From NCBI RefSeq assembly GCF_900640115.1, contig NZ_CAAAIW010000001.1:15037-79036 (forward strand): a stretch of DNA of 64,000 nucleotides. Direction: 5' to 3'. Made by a program: the position numbers and the translations under genes. Below the pieces are notes generated by a model. The model saw only the letters and a list, made by a program, of their open reading frames with translations. It was not told the DNA's origin and made no database searches. The DNA is from Legionella yabuuchiae. Lineage in GTDB: Bacteria; Pseudomonadota; Gammaproteobacteria; Legionellales; Legionellaceae. This document shows positions 56,399-64,000 of the stretch, one piece after another (the stretch's first letter is position 1; each line of letters begins with the position of its first letter).

Positions 56399-56842
56399 TT
56401 AAAGACGTTTCGTCTTAAAAAAATCACTTAAAAGTGATGCGCATTCTACTTGTAAAATGCCTTCGTCAACCTGGACTTGGTGATTTAATGATATTCCGCT
56501 GGTTAAGTTGTAAACTGAGCCAGCAGCACCAGCCTTGACGTCGCGACATCCAAATACAAGACGCTTAATGCGTGCATGAACAATGGCTCCCGCGCACATG
56601 CAACAAGGCTCCAATGTGACGTATAAACTACTGTTGTTTAAACGATAATTCTGTAATGCTAATCCTGCTTCTCGTAATGCAATTATTTCAGCATGAGCGC
56701 TGGGATCATGAGTATGCAACACTTGATTCCAGCCGCGACCAAGAATTTGATTATCCTCGCTCACCAGAATAGCGCCTACCGGAACCTCACCCTTACTTTC
56801 GGCGTGTTTGGCCAAATCCAGCGCTTGCTGCATCCAAACCAT
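56399..56842 (-). CDS. tRNA adenosine deaminase TadA
   Basis: 147 residues from the ATG at 56842; the frame extends upstream into the guaA 3' end, which is rejected. Converts A34 to inosine in tRNA-Arg. Zinc site: DPSAHAEIIALREAG (His and catalytic Glu) and TLEPCCMCAGAIVHAR (two Cys). Its start lies 19 bases beyond the guaA stop, in line with guaB-guaA-tadA co-transcription. Convergent with glnD. Confidence 0.93.
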   Translation of the reverse strand: MVWMQQALDLAKHAESKGEVPVGAILVSEDNQILGRGWNQVLHTHDPSAHAEIIALREAGLALQNYRLNNSSLYVTLEPCCMCAGAIVHARIKRLVFGCRDVKAGAAGSVYNLTSGISLNHQVQVDEGILQVECASLLSDFFKTKRL

Positions 56843-56861
56843 ATCGTGCCCCACCACCCCA

Positions 56862-58439
56862 TTACTCCCATTCAATCGTGGCTGGAGGTTTTCCAGAAAT
56901 GTCGTAAGTAACGCGGGAAATGCCATTAACTTCGTTAATGATACGGTTTGAAACCCTGCCTAAAAAATCCCAGGGTAAAGGCGCCCAGACAGCCGTCATA
57001 AAATCAACCGTTTCTACCGCCCGTAAGCAGATGACATAATCATAACGTCTGCCATCCCCCATTACCCCTACGCTTTTAACAGGTAAAAAAACCGCAAAAG
57101 CTTGGCTTACCTGGTGATATAGATTGGCATTATGAAGCTCTTCTATGAAAATGGAATCGGCCTCTCGTAACATGTCCGCGTAGTTTTTTTTAACTTCACC
57201 TAAAATTCGGACACCTAATCCAGGACCAGGAAATGGATGACGGTAAACCATATCATACGGTAAGCCAAGCTCTAAGCCGACTTTTCTGACCTCGTCTTTG
57301 AACAGTTCACGAATGGGTTCAAGAAGCTTTAGGTTCATGGTTTCTGGAAGTCCACCAACGTTATGATGAGATTTAATGACCTCCGAACCACCTTTAATAT
57401 GAGTTGCCGCAGACTCAATTACATCAGGATAAATAGTTCCCTGAGCCAACCACTTTACATCCTCAATTTTGGCAGCCTCTTCCTCAAATACATCAATAAA
57501 TGTTTTCCCGATTTGCTTTCGTTTTGCTTCTGGACAAGTGATGCCTTTTAATGCCTCTAAAAATTGCTCTTCAGCATTCACGGTAATGATTTTAATGCCC
57601 ATATGTTTGCCAAACATAGTCATCACTTGCTCTTGCTCATTCAAGCGTAATAAACCAGTATCTACGAATACACAAACGAGCTGATCGCCTATCGCCTTAT
57701 GCAACAATGCAGCGACTACGGACGAATCAACACCGCCGGACAACCCCAATAAAACTTTATTCGTTCCAACTTGATCCCGTACTTTTTTAATCGCTTGATC
57801 AATGATGTTCTCTGGCGTCCAATCGGCTGTCGCACCACAAATATCGATCGCAAAGCGCTCTAAAATTCGATTTCCTTGTAACGTGTGCGTTACTTCTGGA
57901 TGAAACTGTAGTCCGTATAAGTGGCGTTGTTCATCAGCCATGCCGGCCAATGGTGCGTTATTGGTTTCACAAATCACCTCAAATCCAGGCGGTAACTCAG
58001 TCACCTTATCCCCATGACTCATCCACACATCAAGTAGAGCTTGCCCTTCTGAGTTAGTTTTATCTTCAATGTTTTTTAAAAGTTGGCTATGCCCGTGTAA
58101 TCTTAGCTCAGCGTAGCCAAACTCTCGTTTTGTGGAGGTATGTACTTTACCACCAAGCTGTACAGTCATGGTTTGCATGCCATAGCAGATTCCTAGGACG
58201 GGCAAGTTAGAATGGAATATCCACTCTGGTGCTCTGGGGTTTGTTTCCAGTGTAACCGTTGAAGGGCCACCTGAAAGAATAAAACCACAAGGATCAATTG
58301 ATTTTAAAACATCATTACTGACATCAAAGGGATAAATCACGCAATAAACACCAAGTTCACGAATTCGTCGACCAATTAACTGGGTATACTGCGATCCAAA
58401 ATCTAAGATAACAAGTGGCTTATGTTTAATACTATTCAT
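56862..58439 (-). CDS. GMP synthase GuaA
   Basis: 525 residues. Aminates XMP to GMP. Glutamine amidotransferase domain: [32 protein letters not shown] (nucleophile Cys) and [10 protein letters not shown]. The ATP-PPase domain: [20 protein letters not shown]. The dimerisation end: [17 protein letters not shown] and [11 protein letters not shown]. Three bases downstream of guaB. Confidence 0.97.
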   Translation of the reverse strand: MNSIKHKPLVILDFGSQYTQLIGRRIRELGVYCVIYPFDVSNDVLKSIDPCGFILSGGPSTVTLETNPRAPEWIFHSNLPVLGICYGMQTMTVQLGGKVHTSTKREFGYAELRLHGHSQLLKNIEDKTNSEGQALLDVWMSHGDKVTELPPGFEVICETNNAPLAGMADEQRHLYGLQFHPEVTHTLQGNRILERFAIDICGATADWTPENIIDQAIKKVRDQVGTNKVLLGLSGGVDSSVVAALLHKAIGDQLVCVFVDTGLLRLNEQEQVMTMFGKHMGIKIITVNAEEQFLEALKGITCPEAKRKQIGKTFIDVFEEEAAKIEDVKWLAQGTIYPDVIESAATHIKGGSEVIKSHHNVGGLPETMNLKLLEPIRELFKDEVRKVGLELGLPYDMVYRHPFPGPGLGVRILGEVKKNYADMLREADSIFIEELHNANLYHQVSQAFAVFLPVKSVGVMGDGRRYDYVICLRAVETVDFMTAVWAPLPWDFLGRVSNRIINEVNGISRVTYDISGKPPATIEWE

Positions 58440-58442
58440 GGA

Positions 58443-59918
<1,476 letters not shown>

Positions 59919-60133
59919 TCAATCCCCCAGTTATTTAGTTAACCGATCATTATACATTAAAACTAATTAGTAATAAACTGAATTGAGCAATCTTACCCGA
60001 ACCTACGCATAAGCATTTTGTGAATAAAGCCCGATCTTGAATTTTATTTCTAAACGGTTGAACTTTGGGGATAACTCCGTGTAAACTGACCATAAATAAT
60101 ATTGATCTGTCAACTATAGGGAAGGGCTGAGCG

Positions 60134-60964
60134 TTGGCTAAAATTATAGTAGTTACATCTGGCAAGGGCGGAGTAGGTAAAACAACCTCATCAGCCGCGA
60201 TTTCAACTGGATTGGCCTTAAAAGGTCATAAGACTGTGGTCATTGACTTTGATATTGGTCTTCGAAATCTTGACCTAATTATGGGTTGCGAGCGTCGGGT
60301 TGTCTATGATTTCATTAATGTCATTAATGGTGACGCAAGCTTAAAGCAAGCCCTAATCAAGGACAAAAGAACTCCCGAACTTTACATTCTTCCTGCCTCT
60401 CAAACCCGTGACAAAGATGCACTGACCCTAGAAGGAGTTGACAAGGTACTGAAAGAGCTTTCTAAAGAATTCGATTATATAGTCTGCGATTCGCCAGCAG
60501 GAATTGAATCAGGCGCGCTTATGGCCATGCACTTTGCCGATCATGCCATCATCGTAACTAACCCAGAGGTTTCTTCAGTTCGAGATTCTGACCGTATTCT
60601 AGGCATCTTGGCTAGCAAAACAAAACGTGCCATTGATGGTGGTGAGCCTATTCAAGAACATTTATTACTTACACGTTATGATCCAGCTCGTGTAGAATCG
60701 GGTGAAATGTTATCTGTTGAAGATGTAAAAGAAATCCTTGCCATTCCTTTAATCGGAATAATCCCAGAGTCAAAGGCCGTATTAAGAGCGTCGAATACCG
60801 GCACCCCTGTTACTCTGGATGAGCAAAGCGATGCCGGCGTTGCTTATCAAGATGCTATCGCACGTTTTCTCGGGGAAGACAGACCCATGCGATTTATTAA
60901 TACAGAGCGCAAGGGATTATTGCGCCGAATCTTTGGCAAGAACAAGGAGGAAGTTCCAGCATGA
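60134..60964 (+). CDS. Septum-site protein MinD
   Basis: 276 residues from a TTG at 60134 (GAAGGG upstream). Membrane-cycling ATPase that positions the division site. Deviant Walker A: VTSGKGGVGKTTSSAAISTG; Walker B region: DYIVCDSPAGIESGAL; IDFDIGLRNLDLIMGCERR. The C-terminal amphipathic membrane-targeting helix KGLLRRIFGKN is present. No minC gene precedes it; it overlaps minE by four bases. Confidence 0.96.
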   Translation: MAKIIVVTSGKGGVGKTTSSAAISTGLALKGHKTVVIDFDIGLRNLDLIMGCERRVVYDFINVINGDASLKQALIKDKRTPELYILPASQTRDKDALTLEGVDKVLKELSKEFDYIVCDSPAGIESGALMAMHFADHAIIVTNPEVSSVRDSDRILGILASKTKRAIDGGEPIQEHLLLTRYDPARVESGEMLSVEDVKEILAIPLIGIIPESKAVLRASNTGTPVTLDEQSDAGVAYQDAIARFLGEDRPMRFINTERKGLLRRIFGKNKEEVPA

Positions 60965-61221
60965 GTATATTTAACTACCTACGTAAGCGTAACACCACCG
61001 CCAAAGTCGCAAAAGAGCGATTGCAGATAATCATTTCTCATGAACGCTCAAAAAATAATACTCCCGATTACTTCCCTAAACTGCAAGATGAAATTCTGGC
61101 AGTTATCGCAAAATACGTCCCGATAAGTCGGGATCAGGTTACAGTTAATTTGGAGCGTCTAGGTGATAATGCCGTATTGGAATTAAACGTCACAATGCCG
61201 GATGATGCTTTAGCACAGTAG
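60961..61221 (+). CDS. MinE topological specificity factor
   Basis: 86 residues. Stimulates MinD ATPase and drives pole-to-pole oscillation. N-terminal: SIFNYLRKRNTTAKVAKERL and QIIISHER; then LQDEILAVIAKYV and the C-terminal dimer strands VTVNLERLGDNAVLELNVTM. Coupled to minD. Confidence 0.96.
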   Translation: MSIFNYLRKRNTTAKVAKERLQIIISHERSKNNTPDYFPKLQDEILAVIAKYVPISRDQVTVNLERLGDNAVLELNVTMPDDALAQ

Positions 61222-61587
61222 TCGTTAGCTAATAATAATAGACAATTCGAACCAATATGGGTTTTGTCGCGAAAATTTTCGTGTTAACAAGATACATTTG
61301 TGTCCGACGAAATTATGCAACGAGGCCGTAACTTTCCGCGACATCAACTCGAGCGAACGAGTGATCTTCTATCGAAAGCCGCATTTTGAACGATCATGGG
61401 TATATAGGTTGACTTTTCCGCAACAGGGATAAGCGCAATACTGTTAGAGACTAAACCTTGATCGCTCACACCATATGAGCTATTAGTGCACACTTTAATC
61501 AACAATGTAGTACCAAACTCCTATGTATACTAAACTTAAGTAATTAACTCAATACAAGACAGAAAAATCTGTACTGTACAGAGATCT
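61222..61587. other. Intergenic region with a half palindromic element
   Basis: No gene seen. 61378-61405 (GCCGCATTTTGAACGATC then ATGGGTATATA) matches only the right end of the TATACCCGT repeat family. Upstream is a short palindrome CGAAAATTTTCG near 61271. No terminator for minDE was identified. Confidence 0.5.
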
Positions 61588-62853
61588 TTATATTAAAGCT
61601 CTTTTCCTTTTTCCATATAATAATATTAGCAGCATAGCTAGGCACAATTGAATTATAATAATCCCTAAGCCTCTACTATAGACATGATAAGGGTAACCTG
61701 CAAAGTTTAATATTGTTTCTAATAGAGACAGGTTATTATCAATAAACCATCCAATCAGATTGTTCGTCAATATACTGATTACAATGCTAAATGCGCTCAT
61801 GATTGAATTCATTGTTCCGACGGAATTTTGATGACACAGATCCCGCAAAAATGAATAGCAAAACACCGTGGCGCCTAGGAAAATTCCTGTAACAGCAACT
61901 AAAACGATAATCATGAGCTCGCTAAGATTAGAGAAATATATAATAGATGTATAGAATATTGTGGCTAAGAAGGTTGCCAGGAACAGAATGAGAACCTTGT
62001 GTTTGACTTTACTGTAAAGATAAGAAAAAAATATTACACCCAAAGAATAAAAAAGAAAAAATAAGGAGCTAATTAAGCTCGCGTGCTCAACAGACTCAGA
62101 AAATCGAACCTTAAAAAAATGAATTGCCCAAAAGCTATAAAATGAAAGTAACGGAACTTGTAATAAGCTAAAAAAAAGAATTATTAGCCAAGTATCTTTT
62201 GTTTTTAATTGGTTGAATACATTCGACAAAATAAGAGATATTTTCTCTTTTTCTCGCATTTCGTGTACTTTTTCTTTTGGGTAGTCCCGAATAATGAGAA
62301 ACGTTAATAAAGCTAAGATTATTGCTACAACTCCTGAACTAAAAAATAAGTTATGCCAATCTTTCTCTTGCAACCATAAGGATAATACGCCTTCACCTAA
62401 AAATGCGCCTATGCTTCCAATAGTGATGGTGACACCCACTAATAATTGAAAATATTTTTTATCAAACCAGTCATCAATTAATTTTATCGAACCGAGGAAT
62501 GCAATGGGTGCGCCCAACCCCATTAATGTTCGTGAAAGTTCAAGTTCTCGAACATCAACAGAATGGACGAAAGCGAAGCAACCCGCCCCCATAAATAATG
62601 CTCCAAGAGTAAGCATAATTCTTACGCCAAACCGATCGATTAAAAATCCACCTAAGAGTTGTGTACCAATGAATGTATAAAAGAATGCATTATTTAAATT
62701 GGAAAGACTGATCATGTTTAGATGGAATAGTTCGGTAAATTTATCCGACAAACTTGTAAACGAAAGTCGCAAAAAATATTGGTGCAAATAATATAAAATT
62801 GAAATGAACCAAATTACCCAAGGAAATACTAATATTAACCATTTCTTAAGCAT
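61588..62853 (-). CDS. Major facilitator superfamily transporter
   Basis: 421 residues from the ATG at 62853; a GTG 36 bases upstream is also possible and neither has a perfect ribosome site. Twelve hydrophobic helices. The loop 2-3 motif is GGFLIDRFGVRIMLTLGAL, the classic MFS G..aDR.G.R. Other marks: RTLMGLGAPIAFLGSIKLID and WFDKKYFQLLVGVTITIGSI. Substrate is not determinable; Legionella has many MFS porters, including the amino-acid Pht group. Isolated gene, AT-rich. Confidence 0.85.
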   Translation of the reverse strand: MLKKWLILVFPWVIWFISILYYLHQYFLRLSFTSLSDKFTELFHLNMISLSNLNNAFFYTFIGTQLLGGFLIDRFGVRIMLTLGALFMGAGCFAFVHSVDVRELELSRTLMGLGAPIAFLGSIKLIDDWFDKKYFQLLVGVTITIGSIGAFLGEGVLSLWLQEKDWHNLFFSSGVVAIILALLTFLIIRDYPKEKVHEMREKEKISLILSNVFNQLKTKDTWLIILFFSLLQVPLLSFYSFWAIHFFKVRFSESVEHASLISSLFFLFYSLGVIFFSYLYSKVKHKVLILFLATFLATIFYTSIIYFSNLSELMIIVLVAVTGIFLGATVFCYSFLRDLCHQNSVGTMNSIMSAFSIVISILTNNLIGWFIDNNLSLLETILNFAGYPYHVYSRGLGIIIIQLCLAMLLILLYGKRKRALI

Positions 62854-62919
62854 TAAAGATTTCTGTCCTTTAGCTTGATTGTAAGTCACTAAGGGCTGTT
62901 GACATTTGAACCCTCCCCC

Positions 62920-62950
62920 CGTCGTCCCGCGGCTTGTCCGAGGGATCCAG
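62920..62950. repeat. Dispersed GC-rich repeat (CGTCGTCCCGCGG type)
   Basis: CGTCGTCCCGCGGCTTGTCC then GAGGGATCCAG. An intergenic repeat type common in Legionella and other proteobacteria, much more GC-rich than its surroundings; comparable to the elements at 2815 and 48109. Confidence 0.5.
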
Positions 62951-63087
62951 TGTTTTTAACTAAGTACAAATCTATTCAGATAATTTAGACCCATTAAGGG
63001 TAGTTTTTATTTTTCATCCAACCAATTGATTAATAATCGCAACTCGTAAAATCGCAGTTCCAACACCAATATTAAAATGAGTTTGCA

Positions 63088-63258
63088 ATGGCCCGACTAA
63101 TGCTCACAGATGAGCTATGGTCGAAGCTAAAGATGATCATGCTACAGCACGGAATTTATGACAAGCCAAATCTTCGACTTATGGTTGAGGGAATGTTCTA
63201 CCGTATGCGAGTTGGCGGTCCTTGGCGAGACCTTGCAGCAGAATTTGGACACTGGTAA
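63088..63258 (+). pseudogene. IS5-family transposase, N-terminal remnant
   Basis: 56 residues: ARLMLTDELWSKLKMIMLQH, GIYDKPNLRLMVEGMFYRMR and GGPWRDLAAEFGHW, the N-terminal domain of IS5/IS1031-type transposases (W..L.P.LP......R...EG..YR.R.G.PWRDLP..FG.W). It stops exactly where another element's end (GGTAATCCCCCC) begins. The catalytic core is absent. Confidence 0.75.
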
Positions 63259-63360
63259 TCCCCCCTAACTCAGCAATAGAAGGAATTCCACCCAAAAGAA
63301 AATTGGCTCTACTGGCCTAGGTTTCTACTTTTGACGCCAGTTAAAAATGGGGGGATTACC
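63254..63360. mobile_element. Residual mobile element bounded by short inverted repeats
   Basis: Starts GGTAATCCCCCC and ends GGGGGGATTACC, a 12-base perfect terminal inverted repeat 107 bases apart. The interior has no frame. It interrupts the IS5 gene on the left and joins an IS110 fragment on the right. It is probably an internally deleted or miniature insertion element; family not determined. Confidence 0.5.
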
Positions 63361-63363
63361 ATG

Positions 63364-63523
63364 TGTCGGATTCATAAGGAACGTGGCTATAACAAAGCGG
63401 CTGTTGCTGTGGCAAATAAGAACGCCAGACATATTTGGGCGATGTTGGCTTATGGCGATAAATACGTTGACCATTTAAAAGTTTGTACTTCTAAAACAAT
63501 ATCGCCAAAGAGGTTATGTATTT
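63364..63523 (+). pseudogene. IS110-family transposase, C-terminal remnant
   Basis: The frame encodes HKERGYNKAAVAVANKNARH and IWAMLAYGDKYV, matching the C-terminal end of IS110-type transposases (RGKNKA.VALANK.ARI.WALL..G..Y). Only about 40 residues remain. Downstream DNA (after 63715) may be the rest of its right end, split by the palindromic repeat. Confidence 0.65.
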
Positions 63524-63550
63524 AAAACGTGTTTGGAAAACAAAGAGGTT

Positions 63551-63714
63551 TATACCCGTAATCTTTCAAAATGCGTGTTTTTAGGCGCCTTTATTTTTTG
63601 TCCTGCCGCATTTTAAAAAGCGAGTAATGGCTCATTCCCTTGCGAGTTTTTTAAAATGCGGCAGGGCGAAAAAGAAAAAGCATAAATCATGCATTTTGAA
63701 AGATTACGGGTATA
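63551..63714. repeat. Long palindromic dispersed repeat, copy 2
   Basis: 164 bp; its reverse complement equals the element at 3-166 apart from a few differences, including the inner CCTGCCGCATTTTAAAAA arms. It lies 28 bases after the stop of the IS110 remnant. Confidence 0.92.
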
Positions 63715-64000
63715 ACAAAGAAGAAACGATAACTTACCTGTGTTTTGCAAGAAAATTGATGTGAAAATGGTAAAACCTGCTCTGTCAATACCGGATAGGC
63801 AACCTGGATGAATATCCGTAGGGACGATAAGGAGACAGAGCGCGAATATCATCAAGGCCCGAGTGAATTAAAACAGTTCTCACTCATTGAATGGCCGGAT
63901 ATACGTATGCATACATATACTTCTCTTTTCACTCAATGATTACTTGCGAAAACGGATGAGTCCATATACGTTGCCTAATTTAGCGTGAAACTTTTACGCA
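63715..64000. other. Terminal non-coding stretch, possible IS110 right end
   Basis: No real gene seen. The segment around 63770-63860 (TCCGTAGGGACGATAAGGAG) reads like the non-coding end of an IS110-type element. A hexamer-rich palindrome TATACGTATGCATACATATA lies at 63901-63920. Confidence 0.35.

Noticed and set aside
62854-62889. Upstream GTG as the MFS start
   Set aside because: No ribosome site before it and the added residues are not membrane-like; kept as an alternative only.

Overview
The window (64 kb, AT-rich) looks like a Legionella or close Legionellales chromosome. The basis is a set of housekeeping genes of gamma-proteobacterial type combined with Legionella-style traits: a 1382-residue ankyrin protein with a hydrophobic C-terminus, an 820-residue ankyrin-like protein ending in a eukaryotic CaaX prenylation box, a minimal ProQ/FinO protein, and a Legionella-like gene repertoire (acnA, putA, prpBCD, astADB). 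No tRNA, rRNA or CRISPR array was recognised.

Layout. 1-3700 is a graveyard of mobile DNA: an IS481-like transposase tail, a frameshifted reverse transcriptase, an unrecognised pseudogene, a GIY-YIG nuclease pseudogene and an IS4 tail. 3724-7872 is the ankyrin protein. 8295-11565 holds an orphan solute-binding protein, a Sel1-like protein, a membrane protein and ppsR. 12011-19655 runs leftward: prpB-prpC-prpD (propionate/methylcitrate), phzF-like, mnmC and hemL. 19777-23529 has rubredoxin, hemJ, a TerC protein, then pcnB-folK-uspA. 23580-30057 has small surface proteins, acnA, a DUF2254 membrane protein and an APC permease; putA converges on the permease. 33702-37301 holds an L,D-transpeptidase, proQ, ubiG, a uracil-DNA-glycosylase-like gene and a YetF-like protein. 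37457-39919 is the CaaX-box protein. 40206-46061 is an arginine succinyltransferase-type operon in which an M20 hydrolase leads astA-astD-astB and a spermidine-synthase-like gene ends it. 46740-48910 is an insertion island with two ISAs1 tails, three perfect DnaA boxes, an apparently exported peptide deformylase, an IS66/GIY-YIG chimera and a palindromic repeat. 48935-52107 is rpsB-tsf-pyrH-frr; 53066-59915 holds map-glnD and tadA, guaA, guaB; 60134-61221 is minD-minE; then an MFS transporter and more IS debris (IS5, IS110).

The most distinctive non-coding feature is a family of palindromic repeats with TATACCCGT...ACGGGTATA ends, present in long (about 160 bp), short (about 77 bp) and half forms. 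Most copies lie within tens of bases after stop codons, and the terminal copies at both window edges are embedded in IS remnants. A second set of short dispersed palindromes accompanies three decayed GIY-YIG nuclease genes.

Functionally, the metabolic genes suit an amino-acid-fed intracellular lifestyle: proline (putA), arginine (ast), propionyl-CoA disposal (prp), TCA entry (acnA) and PEP synthase control (ppsR). The two large repeat proteins are candidate Dot/Icm effectors.
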